A stretch of 64,000 nt of DNA, taken from assembly GCF_945859685.1 (NCBI RefSeq), contig NC_079147.1, positions 150,064,645 to 150,128,644 of the forward strand, in the 5' to 3' direction. The DNA is from Eupeodes corollae (lineage: Eukaryota > Arthropoda > Insecta > Diptera > Syrphidae). Below, in pieces: positions 34,917-47,475 of the stretch. Numbering within the stretch: the stretch's first letter is position 1; every line of letters starts with the position of its first letter. A model generated the notes under the pieces. The model was not told the DNA's origin and searched no databases. It saw nothing but the letters and a program-made list of their open reading frames with translations. The translations under genes and the position numbers were made by a program.

Positions 34917-37900
34917 ATGTCATCTGATAACAGTGAAACTAAAATTGAGAAACTGATTAATGGTGATCAGTGGAACATCTGGAAATTTCAGATAAGAATC
35001 ATTTTGAGTGCATATGATGTATTGAAATATGTGACAGGAGATGAAGCTAAGCCTACTGAAGCTGAAAAATTGCTGCTGTGGAATCGTTTTGACAGTAAGG
35101 CTCAAAAAGTTATAGCCACTTCAATTGGTCCACAACCACTTTTGCATATCATGAATTGCAAATCCTCAAAGGAAATGTGGGACAAGCTCCATACTGTTTA
35201 TGAGGTAAAGTCAAAAGCGAGTATCCACATGTTCCAGCAGCAATTTTATAGTTTTAATAAAGATCCACAAGACGATATTGCTTTGCATATTTCCAAGTTG
35301 CAGACTATTGTGCAACAGCTTGCCGATATAGGAGAAAAGGTTTCTGACTCGATGGTCATTACGAAAATACTTATGACCTTGCCGTCTTCATTTAGCCATT
35401 TCCATAGCGCTTGGGAATCTACAGCAACCGATAAGCAAACATTAGAGCATCTAACGAGTAGATTAGTTCTTGAAGAGGCGCGTATTAATTCGCAAAACAA
35501 TTTTTCTGAGCCAGGAGGAAGTAGTGCTTTGATAGCAAACAAACAGTGTACACCCAAGAAGTTTTTTAACAAAAGTAAACAGAATTCAAAGCCAGGTAGA
35601 TGTTTCTTTTGTAAAGGCGTAGGGCATTGGAAAAATGAATGTCCAAAGAAAAAGGAGAAACAGTTTGGTGGATCTAATTTTAATGAAAAAAAAGGGAATG
35701 CGTTTGTTTGTGAGGCGATGCTGTCACAAGGTGATGCTCGAGCTGACGAGTGGTTCCTGGATTCTGGAGCGAGTGACCACATGACCAGTAGGAAAGAGTG
35801 GTTCCTTAATTACAAACATTTTGATAAGCCTATAATAGTAAGGTTAGGAGATGGAAATACTATTAATGCATATGGCAGAGGGGACATAAATGTATTGTCT
35901 TTTAACAATGTTAGCTGGGAGGAGAATCATTTGGCTGATGTTTTATATGTTCCAGATATTCGCCTTAATTTATTCTCTCTAAATTGTGCCTTAGATAAGG
36001 GTCTCCGCTTATCTTCGGATAATTTAAAATGCGAACTCTTTAAAGAAGATTCTGTTTTAGTAGTGGGAGTTCGTGAATCGAAACTTTTCAAATTACTTTT
36101 GAAGGTCACAAGTGGCTGCAAAAATGTGGGTGCATATGTTCATTTAGCAGAAAGAAAGAAGGAAACACTTCAGATATGGCATGAACGACTCGGGCACCAA
36201 CATATTGTTCAAGTAAGGAACATTTTAAAGGCCAGAAATATTTCTTTTATAGATGATAATAAATTCTTTTGCGAGGCGTGCATGTATGGAAAACAACATC
36301 GTGTAGTTTTTCATGCAAGTGAAAATAAGGCGAGTTGCGTAGGTGAACTTGTGCATTCAGATGTATGTGGTCCAATGCAGTGCACGTCAGTTGGAGGTGC
36401 CAAGTACTTCTTGTTGTTTAAAGACGATTTTTCGCACTTTAGGACTGTTTTTTTTCTAAAAGAGAAGTCGGAGGTACATATTCTAATCGCAAGGTACTTA
36501 AAATTGATAGAAGCTGAAACAGGTCGAAAGATGAAAGTTTTGCGATCCGACAATGGCTTAGAGTATACAAATCAACAAGTTCAAAAGATTTTAGTGGAAA
36601 ATTGTATCGTGCATCAAAGAACTGTACCTTATACGCCTGAACAAAACGGTCGTGCAGAGCGTGAAATGCGTACCATTGTAGAAGCAGCTCGAACAATGAT
36701 TCATGGTAGAAACTTAGACATGAAACTTTGGGCTGAAGCAGTAAATACTGCAGTTTTTGTTCTAAACCGAACAGGTTCAAGTCCAATCAAAGATAAATCA
36801 CCGTATGAACTGTGGTATGGGAAGCAAGCCGGTATAACAAACTTTCAAGTTTTTGGAACAGATGTTTTTGTTCATATACCCAACCAGAAGAGGCGAAAAT
36901 GGGACCGAAAATCCAAAAAGGGTATTTTCGTAGGATATGGTGACAATGTAAAAGGGTATAGAATATATTCACCCGAAAATAACAAGGTAGAAATATGTCG
37001 TGATGTCCGGTTTCACGATTCGAAGGTCATGGTTAATCATGAAAAATTGTATGGTGTTTTTAATAATGATTCTCATGAACATAGTGAATCATCTTTGGAA
37101 GAGACTGTTCCGGATTGTAAGGATGATCAGAGTGGTCATGTTGCTGCTGAAAAAGAAAAACCTACGAATGATGATGTTGTTGTTGATGTTGATAATGAGG
37201 GTGATGAAGTTTATGAAGATGTTTTTGAAGATTTTGAAGGTGAGATGAATGATGCAGATAAACAAGAAGCCCGAAGGAGCTTTGTTAGTGACCGATTGAG
37301 AAGTAAGACCAGGATTGCTGAAAGTGATGCGAACTTTTGCATGGAGGAAAGCTTTGCCTTTTTAGCGGAATCTTATTTACCAGATTGTTTTGAAAATGCT
37401 ATGCAGTGTGAAGATGCAGCTAAATGGAAAGAGGCTATGGATGAAGAAATTGTTTCTTTGAACAAAAATGAAACCTGGGTTTTGATGGATTTACCTGCTG
37501 AACGAAAGCTAGTTGATACCAAATGGATTTTCACAATCAAGAATTCAACTGAGAATGAAGGTAAAAGATATAAGGCAAGATTAGTGGCTCGTGGCTTTAG
37601 CCAGCAGTTTGGGGTGGATTACTTTGAAACGTTTAGCCCTGTGGCTAAATTCACTTCAATAAGGACAATTTTGGGTATAGCGGCATCCGAAAAACTCCAC
37701 ATTAAACAGTTCGATGTCAAAACAGCGTTCTTATACGGTGATATCAAAGAAGAAATTTATGTTCGACAACCAAGAGGATATGAGGATGGAAGCACTCGTG
37801 TTTGCAAGCTTCAAAGGAGTCTGTATGGACTAAAACAAGCCTCTAGATGCTGGAACCAAACATTTACTAAGTTTCTTAAAACGTTTAATTTCCGACCATG

Positions 37901-38914
37901 TGCTGCAGATCCATGTGTTTTTGTAAGCGATGAAAAGGGTAAAAAGGTTATTTTGGCAATTTATATAGATGATGGTTTGGTTGCGTCAACAGACAAATAC
38001 GAAATTTTGAAGTTTTGTGAGCATCTTAAACTTAACTTCGAAATAAAGGTGTTTCCTGCAAAATATTTTCTGGGATTGGAGATAAGGAGATTTCGGGCGG
38101 GTCTATTCATATAAATCAATCGCAGTATGTGAAACGTTTGATTGAGAAATACAATATGTCGGATGCAGTACCTGTGTCTATTCCAGCAGACACATCACAA
38201 GGTGCGAACTTTTCAGAAAAGTCCTCTGAAGAGATAAGTTTTCCTTTTCGACAAGCAGTGGGCAGCCTTATGTATCTGATGGTGGCTACACGTCCGGATA
38301 TAGCCTTCGCAGTTGGATGTGTCAGTCGCTTCCTGGATAATCCTAGTCAACATCATGTTACCATGGTCAAAAGGATAATTCGCTATCTGAAAGGGACAGC
38401 TGATTACGGTATATATTTTAAAAGCACTAAATTTAAATTTTCTTGTTTCAGTGATGCAGACTATGCTGGTGACATAGTAACAAGGCGCTCAACCAGTGGG
38501 TTCGTTTTCTTGATCGGATCAAGCTGCATCACTTGGGCATCGCAACGCCAAAAATGCGTGGCACTTTCTACAACTGAGGCTGAATTTGTGGCTGCATGTC
38601 AAGCAGTCAAAGAGCTTGTGTGGATCCAACAACTTTTGAACGATTTGCTTAGCCAAAAGATGAATCCTATTCTGTATATTGATAATCAAGGCGCCATACG
38701 ATTGATTAAGAATCCAGAGTTCCATAAGAGGACAAAACATATAGATGTGCGATTCAACTTTATACGTGAAAAATTTGAAGATGGTCGTTTCGAGTTAGAA
38801 TATGTGCCGACGCAAAACCAAGTGGCCGATATTTTAACGAAACCATTGCCCAAAGATAAATTTCAACGATTTCGTTCTATGATGGGAGTTATTGCCTTAA
38901 ATAATACTAATTAA
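34917..38914 (+). pseudogene. copia gag-pol polyprotein, one frameshift
   Basis: The start is chosen at 34917 (MSSDNSETKIEKL), though an in-frame ATG lies at 34884. Domains by residue: gag 1-210; CCHC zinc knuckle CFFCKGVGHWKNEC from Cys229; protease WFLDSGASDHM with Asp282; integrase zinc region His422 to Cys452/Cys455; integrase core Asp482, Asp545, Glu581 (DD35E); RT with TKWIFTIKN and FDVKTAFLYGDI, palm YIDD at Asp1018-1019. The first frame stops at 38112-38114. RNase H (SDADYAG, STTEAEFVAACQAVKELVW, YIDNQGAI) continues from about 38100 in another frame to 38914, consistent with loss of one base at about 38088-38098. All catalytic residues I checked are present. Acidic stretch at 37130-37260. 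Confidence 0.95.
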
Positions 38915-38967
38915 TTTTTTTTGAATTGTTGAAAACATTATGAATTATTTTTCTTTTAAAACATTAT

Positions 38968-38979
38968 AAAAAGTGGGAG
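38968..38979 (+). promoter_or_regulatory. Polypurine tract
   Basis: AAAAGTGGGAG-type purine run immediately before the right LTR, the expected plus-strand primer for LTR element reverse transcription. Confidence 0.75.
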
Positions 38980-39224
38980 TGTTAAAATATTAGTTTTTAT
39001 TGTATGTTTTAAATACTTAATAAGTAAACCCTATGTTGAATAATTACTTTGCTTATTTCCTTGTTTCTTTTATCTCCCACTTTCTCTTCTCTTATAATAT
39101 GTAAACTTAAACTTGCTTAATTACGATCTTAGTATACATCATTGTAAGCTTACTCTAAATAAAATACATTACAGTTCTTTGTAACAAGTGAAAGAAGTCA
39201 GACGTGTTTTCTCATATTGCAACA
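38980..39224 (+). repeat. copia 3' LTR
   Basis: Direct repeat of 34355-34599, same length, with no difference seen by eye. It is followed by the target duplication CTATC at 39225-39229. Confidence 0.95.
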
Positions 39225-39229
39225 CTATC

Positions 39230-40604
39230 AACATAAGTGCCCAATCTCCTTAAGATTGAAACTCAAGTAATTGTATGAAATATTATTTTAATTTAATGGC
39301 TTGACATAAGCCGTAAATATATTTCAATCTACTATTAATGCACATAACATGCTACCTGGAGGAGATAATAACATGTTTAATACGTAGATAGATATATTTT
39401 AAAATGTTAGTCAGAGAGTCAAAATGTTTTTCATTTGATTTATAAGTACTTAAGTGCAGATCCTTCATAAGGTCTTATTAATATTTACTTCAAACATACG
39501 AGATAGGTGTGTGATTTATAACAAATCCAAATTACAATTAAAACCAATCAAAATCAGGACCATGTCCTTATTCAATTGAGTCGAAACTAAAGTTAGGGAG
39601 AGAAAGTTTTATGCTGCTTCCATTGTTCAAGTCGACTGCTTTTGCAGTAAAGCTCTAATTTCACCAATTAAATTGCTTTCGTATGGAGGAGGAAAATCAG
39701 AGTTTTCGCCATGTGCACTCAACTATCAAACCTTATACTGGCTTGGTATATGGCATGCATATGTAGGTTTATCCAGGTTGGTTGTAGGTACGTGTTTCCT
39801 GGCAGATAGTCATGTCAACCGCTTCCATGAAGACACCGGTTAATTGCGGCAGGACATGTCGACGAATAGTAAGACTTTGGTCAAGTGTCACACAGGCTAC
39901 CGACTTAATTTGATCGAGCTACCTCGAATTGTGAGCAGTGTACGAGTGCAGTCAGTTGGGTAGTACATTTGAGAGGCTATTGTTGGACACGATTTGGTTT
40001 TAGTTCTGGTTGGTGGATTTTTAAATGTCAAAGCATCAGGACGTGGCATTGTGTGCAGAGGATGTATGTATGCATTTGGTATGTTGCTTGTCCTTCCTTT
40101 CTTGATATGGTAACTGTATTTGTTCGCAATGCACGAGGGATACAAAAACCTGGAACAAAGGTAAATTTTCTGTTGCAACAAATGGTTGATATGGGGCATG
40201 GTTTGGGCATGATTAATAAAAAATGGCAAATGAGATCTGGCATAAGCATGGTTGGTTTGAATTTAACTGTACGTAGGTTCTACAATATATAAATAGCAAC
40301 AACAGATACCACAGCGAAAGTTTTGATAAAGTTTCTGCTGAATTCAAAAACAACTGTGACTGCGATAAAGGAAGTAAAATTTAATACCTAGTTTATGGTG
40401 TTGGAAAGTAAATCTCATCAATAAGCTTGATCTCATTCTTCAAGGTATGTGAATTTGCATAGACATGTCCCTCTCTTTATGTACTCTTAACGTTAATGAA
40501 GAATTGGTATAATGTTCTAGGACAAAAGGATAATCATCAAAAATTTCTACAATGGATATGTGAGACTAACAATCTTTTAAAATGCCGCATTTAATGCTTT
40601 TCTG
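39230..40604. other. No recognised feature
   Basis: About 1.4 kb with two overlapping opposite open frames (39969-40292 plus; 39897-40229 minus) that show no recognisable domain. They are probably chance frames. Confidence 0.3.
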
Positions 40605-42832
40605 ATGTTCAAATGGTAGACATGTGCACTGTGCATTAGAGGGGACACAAGCATCCACAGGTTTTTCTCAAAACCCACCTCTGTCTATCCACTCCTAGTC
40701 TCACCACCCCGCCGCCGTCGTTTACATCGGGTTCCTAGTACCTCAACTGGAGATTGGGTTCAAACAGCAGTGGAAAGTTGTGTGGGGCAGCAAACGGGAG
40801 AAGGGGGGAGAGGTGTTTCCACAAAAGCACCTCTTATTATTTAGACGGCAGCGGAGGAATTCCCGAGATGGAATCAACGGTGGCGTCTACAGTTCCAGTA
40901 AGGTTGAATTACTTATTGAACACCTTATAGGCCTTCTTTGACTTATTCGGAGCCCAAGCCTATTAGGAGCGGTTTAATCTTTCAATCTACCGTCAACCAG
41001 ATTGACGATATTGCGATCGACGCCAGACACGCTTCCAGCATCATAGATGTCCGAATTTTCAGAGCACCTAACATCGACTCGGACAACTACCTCGTTGTAG
41101 CCAAGGTAGCACTTGAAGTTTCCAGACCAAAGGCAAAGCTGGGAGAAGGTACAATGTCGAACGGCTACAATCGCCAAATTATTTTCCAACCGAGTTACAA
41201 GTAAACTCTTTCGAAGTTCTCTGCCGCCAACACAATGTATCGAAAACCAGTGGCAATATTGCCTCTAATGTGCTGGGTTTCAAGCAGCCACCAACAAGGA
41301 ACTCCTTGGTTTGATGAGGAATGTCGGCAGGCAAATGCAGCAAAACAACAAGCACGCACACGGTGCTGCATAAAAGGACGAGAGCTGCTCATGAGCTCTA
41401 TGAGCAGAAGAGGCGAGAGGAACTCCGAATTCTCAGAAGGAAAAAGAGAGGGCATGAGAAGCGTGAGGTCGAAGATGTTGACAGGTTTAAAAGCAGGAAT
41501 GAAGTTCGAATGTTTTATGAACAGGTAAAACGAAATTCACAATTACATAAACCTAGAACCGAAGGCTAAAAAGACCAAAGTGGAAACATCATAGTGGAAC
41601 CAGAGTCAATGCTGAGGATATGGAAGGACCACTTCCGCAGACTGTATTACGGCGACAACGAACCGAACCATTCACTCAATAGACGACTAAAGTCCACAAT
41701 CCCATCCTCCCGACTTGGAAGAAGTAAAGATTGCCATATCTAAGCTGAAGTCTACCAAAGGCGCTGGAGCGGATGGCTTGAATGCCGAGCCCTTTATTTA
41801 ATTATTCACATTACGGCAGATACTGGAAAAAACCCAAGAACACCAAATCGACACCCACCATCTTTTCAACGATTTGAAGACCGCATATGACAGCATCTAC
41901 AGGGACGAGCTCTATAGAGCCATGTCTAGTTTTTGCATCCCTGGCCCCTGCCAAGCTAGTACGTTTGTGCAGGATGACCATGGAGAATTCACGCTGCTCC
42001 ATAAAGGTTGGAAACAACTTAACAGAAGCTTTCGATGTCAAAAAAGGTGATGCGCTGTCATGTGATTTTTTTAACATTGCGCTTGAAAGAATAGTGCAGA
42101 ACTCACACGTCAACACTAAAGGCACTATCTATCAAAAGTCTGTCAAATTACTGGCAAATGCTGATGACATTGACATAATCGGAAGAACTCAGCGTGATGT
42201 CAATGGGTTTTTTGTGAGTATTGAGGCAGAGGCGGCAACAATGGGTTTAGCGGTTAATGAGGGCAAAACAAAGTACATACTGTCGTTAAGAAAGGACATA
42301 CATCACCGTCGTCTTGGTCAAAACGTCACCATCGACAGACGTAACTTCTAGCTAGTCAAGGACTTCGTCTACCTAGGCTCCGCTGTAAACGCAGAAAACA
42401 ACAACAAGCGGATGAAAGCACCTTGGGTCGCTTCGAGTGAAAAGTTCTTCGTGTGATCTACGGTCCCGTATGCATCGAAGGGCAGAGGAAAAGAAGATGG
42501 AACGACGAACTGTACGGGCTGTACAGCGACGTAGACTTAGCCAGAAGGGTAAAAGTCCAACGAAAAAGATGGCTGGGTCACGTAGAGCGCATGGAATCCA
42601 ATGCTCCGGTCCGGAAATTCTTCGAATCCACACCCACAGCACAGTACAGTAGAGGATAAGTTGCTCATGAAGATAAGGTGGCGCGCACAAGTGGAAAGTG
42701 ACCTTACTCAACTTGGAACGCGAAACCGGACACATCTAGCTAGGGACCCAGCTAGATGGAGAAGTTTGTTGGTTGAGGCAATAGTTCACACAGGACTGTA
42801 GCACCACCTTTATTAAGTAAGTAAGTAAGACT
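40605..42832 (+). mobile_element. RTE-like LINE copy D (second subfamily)
   Basis: Starts with the family 5' leader (GTTCAAATGGTAGACATG at 40608) and keeps the leader to about 40975. It then jumps to the endonuclease end (VNQIDDIAIDARHASSIIDV, NIDSDNYLVVAKVALEVSR; 40990-41120). Linker HELYEQKRREELRILRRKK follows at 41385-41440. RT segments: KGAGADGLNAEP (41758-41793), TKGTIYQKSVKLLANADDID (42115-42174) and IDRRNF. The palm YADD has become NADD near 42160. C-terminal RKRWLGHVERMESNAPVRKF at 42561-42620. It ends in a GTAAGTAAGTAAG tail at about 42815-42830. This subfamily differs from A/B/C/G by NNLTEAFDVKKG in place of GKDLTDAFDVKKG. Confidence 0.82.
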
Positions 42833-43055
42833 TTCCTGGTCTAAAACCAAACTTATAAGGACCTATCAGGCAAACAATACTGAGGTTCCATTCATCGGGC
42901 AAGCTTTCCTTTGACCATATCTTACAGATAAGTTGGTGCTTGCTCCTAACTTAATTATCTCCAGCTGCTTTGAAGAGCTCAACATTCAAGCCATCTGCTC
43001 CGGCGCTTTTATTAGACTTCAGCTTAGATATGGCAATTTTTACTTCGTCCGCGAA
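42833..43055 (-). mobile_element. RTE-like LINE fragment K
   Basis: Directly after the GTAA tail of copy D, minus-strand sequence resumes the RT region of the same family. The stretch at 42833-43055 parallels copy E at 46430-46760 (for example GGCAAACAATACTGAGGTTC in both), with an internal deletion. It is therefore an inverted fragment fused to the tail of copy D. Confidence 0.7.
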
Positions 43056-45248
43056 GAAGGGATTATTGTTTCTGTCATTTACAATTACATTTTTAGAGGT
43101 ATTGGGTATTTCACTTTTTTTGAACCAAGGAAACCTTTAAGAATATTTGTCTTGTCTTGTCTTATGTCTTACATAATTTATTTAAATTCCTTAATTTGCT
43201 GAAATTTACAATTGCTTCATAAGCTTCAATTAAGAACCGCTGAGAACATATTTTTCTTTAACTTGACTTCTCTTTTTGCCCTGGAATTTTTCTCTACTAC
43301 GTCAAAGCTACTAGGTGAAATTTTTTTGGTTTACTACAGAAATTAATAAACGAGTTTTCTTCGTCGACAAAAGATAATTAAACGTCTATAGGATATTTTT
43401 ATTCAGGTGAGTAGAAATTAGCATAGATTATTTCGAAAACGAGTACTTTGGTCACTTTTTTAAAAGTGGAAGAGATGACTTCGAGTACCTACCTTTCAAT
43501 TAAACAACAATTAGAGTTTCTATCAAATCAGTGTAATTTATAACCAATGTATTATTATTTCTATTTTGTTGCTCGAATTTTACTTAATACTGCTATTTTT
43601 TTAAAATTAGAAGCATAACTGTGCATAACGTATATCTTATAATTATCTACTTATATCTCCGGTCCCTATCCTCTTTTGGTCCTCATCATTTATATTTACA
43701 TCATCATGAAATGAAGTATACAATTTTGTTCCTTTTAGTATGCCACCAATGCACCGTCATTTTACGATTATTCATGAGCAACTTATTAAAATACAAAATG
43801 ATGGGAATGGCAATGGTTGGTTTCCATTACAGAACCAAGGTGGAGTCTTCTCTTCTTCGTTAATAAGTATCGTATTTTTTGTCTTGCGTAAATAGTTTGC
43901 CTTCATAATTTTCTTGTTTCTATCGTTCTTAACAAGAAAATCTCCTGACCTTCTTTACTGCCAATGCAAAGGTCCATTATTTGCGAGCCTGCAAAATAAA
44001 AAAACACCCCCCAAACTCTTTGTAACCGTTTCAGTAATCACTTCAACACCCATAAAAATACATTCCAGCATCCAGCTTTCATCTATAGTACCTTAGTTCC
44101 CTAACCTAGGCAAGCCACCCATGGGAAAAGATATGTTTATATGTATTTTTCATAGTATTAATTTTCACTAGATTCCGTAGAAGTGTAAACAAAACATTAT
44201 CCAACGGTACTGGGGTAACAATGGCGAAATGGCGATTCATTGCAAAATTAATTCACATTAATTCTGTGACGTTAGAAGCAACGTGTTATGTCTGCGGGAG
44301 TTGTATTACGAGAACAGTATACAGTCGACCGACTGAGTTCGTACCAAAATCAACGTCGACTACGACGTCGACGACGCCGAGGATAGGACGTTATCGCATA
44401 ACTTTGTTTAAATATACAATGCTTCGGCCTACATACTTTGATAAATATTCTTTTATGATACCGTTAAGGTACCTCAAAATTACTAAGCATAGTGTAAGTT
44501 TCTTCGTGCAGTTGAGAAACAGTGCTTAAAAAAGCATAGGGTTGAAAGGGTTCTAATTAGCGATCCGGAGAAATATTGCTAGCGGCCTGCTTCTTTATAA
44601 ATACATACCTATGTCTATTTACCATCCGTGCTGTTTGCTAGTGATTTTGTGCGTCCAATTAATTTCTGACTCCAAATTGAAATAAATAATACCTTCCCAG
44701 TTCCCACTACAAGATCCTGGAAAAGCAGAGTTAAATTAAAAAAAAAGTCTCTAGCAAACAATCCCTAACCCTAATAGAACTTTGAGCTTTAGGTCGTAGG
44801 GAGAGGCGCGTGTGTTGTGAAACGAACGAAAGTAAGTTTGTGTTTAAGAAGAAAAATATAATGATTTAAAAGTCATTTCATTTGGCGTGTAATAAATAGC
44901 AACTAATTACTCTCCTGATTCAGAAAATGTATGTTTTGAATAATTTTAAACCCGATACCTATTTATAAGAGGTTTAACCAGTCGAAATTTAAAGGAACAC
45001 TGGAAGAGTATGTCAATGTAGTAGCCCGTCGAGTAAAATGTTAAAAGACCAGTATTAAGCCATTGCAATTAATTTTGCAAGAAATTGAAATTAAATTTTT
45101 TTGAAACAACAATTTTCAAAACATAACTAGTTGCTCATATTTAATATAATGATTATTAGAAAAAGAGAACAAATGAAGCCATACCTACAGCGTTTGAACA
45201 TTAAATGTTCAAGTAAATCCTTTTGGAAATAAGACGAGTGGAAAAGCA
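43056..45248. other. No recognised gene; short CGA-rich stretch
   Basis: AT-rich DNA without recognisable coding sequence. A short simple-sequence block of CGACGTCGACGACG type lies at 44353-44383 inside an uncharacterised frame at 44221-44529. Confidence 0.3.
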
Positions 45249-47470
45249 TTACTTACTTAAGGTGGCGCTACAATCCTGTGTGAACTATAGGGCCTCACCC
45301 AACAAACTTTTCCATCTAGCTCGGTCCCTAGCTAGATGTCTCTAGTTTCGCGCTCTAAGTAGGGTAAGGTCACTTTCCACTTGTGCGCGCCACCTGATCC
45401 GCGGCATTCCTCTACTGCACTGTTCTGTGGTTGTGATTCGAAGACTTTCCGGGCCGGAGTATTGGTTTCCATGCGCCCTACGTGACCCAGCCATCTTAGT
45501 CGTTGGACTTTTACCCTTCTGGCTTCTGTCTACGTCGCTGTACAGCCCGTACAGCTCATCGTTCCATCTTCTCCTCCACTCCCCTTCGATGCATAAGGGG
45601 CCGTAGATCACACGAAGAACTTTTCTCTCGAACCAACCCAAGGTGCTTTCATCCGCTTTTGTCATAGTCCATGCTTCTGCACCGTATAGCAGCACGGGGA
45701 TGATAAGGGTCTTATATAGCAACCCTTTGGTCCTTCGAGAGAGGACCAAACCACTCAATTGCTTTCTAAGTATAAAGAAACCGCGGTAAGCAAGAGTTAT
45801 TCTGCGTTTGATCTCGTGTTGTTTTCAGGGTTTACAGCGGAGCCTAGGTAGACGAAGTCCTTGACTACCTCAAAGTTTCGTCTGTCGATGAGGACGTATT
45901 GATTAAGACGTCGGTGTTGTATATCATTTCTTGACGACAGAATACACTTTGTTTTGCCCCACTTTTGCCGCCTCTGCCTCAATACTCACAAAAGCCCCAT
46001 TGACATTAATCTGAGTTCTTGCGATAATGTCAATATCATCAGCATATGCCAGTAATTTGAGAGACTTTTGAAAGATAGTGCCTTTAGTGTTGACGTGTGA
46101 GCTCTGCACTATTCTTTCAAGCACAATGTTAAAAAAAGCACATGACAGCGCATCATTCTGTCTAAAACCTTTTTTGACATAGAAAGGTTCTGTTAAGTTG
46201 TTTCCAACCTTTATGGGGCACCGTGAATTCCCCATGGTCATCCTGCACTAACGGACGAGGTTGGCATGGATGCCAAAACTAGACATGGCTCTATACAGCT
46301 CGTCCCTGTAGATACTGTCATATGCGGCCTTGAAATCGATGAAAAGATGGTGGGTGTCGATTTGATGTTCTTGGGTTTTTTCCAGGATCTGCCGTAATGT
46401 GAATATTTGATCGACTATGGACTTTTCTGGTCTAAGACCACACTGATAAGGACCTATTAGATTGTTAATGATGAGCTTTCGACTGTTACAAATTACGACA
46501 GAGAAGATTTTATAGGCGATGTTAAGTAGACTGATTCCTCTATAGTTGGTGCATTTTTGAGGGTCTCCTTTTTTCAGGATCGGGCAAACAATACTGAGGT
46601 TCATCGAGCATCGGGAATACTTTCTTTCGACCATATTTTACAGATAAGTGCATGCTCCTAACCAACTTATCTCCAGCTGCTTTAAAGAGCTCCGCATTCA
46701 AACCATCCGCTCCAGCGGCTTTATCATAGACTTCAGCTTAGATATAGCAATCTTTACTTTGTCTAAGTCGGGAGGACGGGATTGTTGGCTATCGTCGTCT
46801 ATGTTGAATGACAGCGGAATTCGGATCGTCGTCGGAGTCTGGAGAAGTGGTCCTTCTATATCCTGTGGTTCCTCTATGATGTTTCCACTTTCGTCTTTGC
46901 AGCCTTCGGTTCTAGGTTTATGGACCTGTGAATTTTGTTTCACCTGTTCATAAAACTTTCGAACTTCATTCCTGCTTTTAAACCTCTCAACATCTTCGAC
47001 CGCACGCTTCTCATGCTCTCTCTTTTTCCTTCTGAGAAGTCGGTGTTTCTTTCGTAGTTTCTGGTTATAGAGCTCTTGAGCAGCTCCCGTCCTTTATGTT
47101 TGTTGTTTGGCTGCATTTGCCTGCCGACATTCTTCATCAAACCAGTGGTTCCTTGTTGGTGACTGCTTGATTGCATCTTGGCAATGTTGAGACTGGTTTT
47201 CGATTCATTGTGTTGGCGGCAGATAACTTCGAGAGAGGTTAATTGTAACTCGGTCAGAACGAGGTAGTGGTGATAGTTGAGGTAGCGGTATAAGTCGATG
47301 TTAGCTCCTCGGAATGTTCGGTCATCCATGTTGCTGGAAGCGTGTCTGGCGTCGGTCGCAATATGATCAATCGGGTTGACGGTAGATTGATCTGGAGAAG
47401 ACCAAGTTTCTTTTTGAATGTTGAGGTTTGGAAACCGGGTACTGGCTATCATGACGTTTCGCCCGACCAG
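45249..47470 (-). mobile_element. RTE-like LINE copy E (second subfamily)
   Basis: 3' tail ATTACTTACTTAA at 45248-45260. On the minus strand, from 5': endonuclease end (SPDQSTVNPIDHIATDARHA near 47400-47345), linker, RT entry (NLSIVCPILKKGDPQKCTNY), YRGISLLNIAYKIFSVVIC, GPYQCGLRPEKSIVDQIFTL, LFIDFKAAYDSIYRDELYRA (46350-46290), palm LAYADDIDIIARTQ (46060-46015). C-terminal part TKADESTLGWFERKVLRVIY, then a finger-like region. Frameshifts separate three RT blocks, but the YADD is intact. The 5' end is truncated and butts against copy F head-to-head. Confidence 0.82.
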
Positions 47471-47475
47471 GAAAA

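Larger units (their letters stand above)
34355..39224 (+). mobile_element. Complete copia-type LTR retrotransposon
   Basis: 4,870 bp. Two 245-bp LTRs (34355-34599 and 38980-39224) start TGTTAAAAT, end GCAACA and look identical at every base. Flanking direct repeats CTATC (34350-34354 and 39225-39229) are the integration target duplication. A primer-binding site follows the left LTR and a purine tract precedes the right one. The domain order is gag, protease, integrase, RT, RNase H, which defines Ty1/copia elements. One frameshift near 38090 is the only defect seen. The identical LTRs imply very recent insertion. Confidence 0.96.

Noticed and set aside
34917..38914. Programmed frameshift between RT and RNase H in copia
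   Set aside because: Copia elements encode these in one frame, and no slippery heptamer is apparent; a one-base deletion or assembly error is simpler.
39897..40292. Overlapping 107-110 codon frames on both strands
   Set aside because: No motif, signal peptide or context supports either; chance frames in unique DNA are likely.
42810..42832. GTAA repeats as splice donors or telomere-like repeats
   Set aside because: They recur only at the 3' ends of RTE copies (22352, 45249, 58812), so they are LINE tails.
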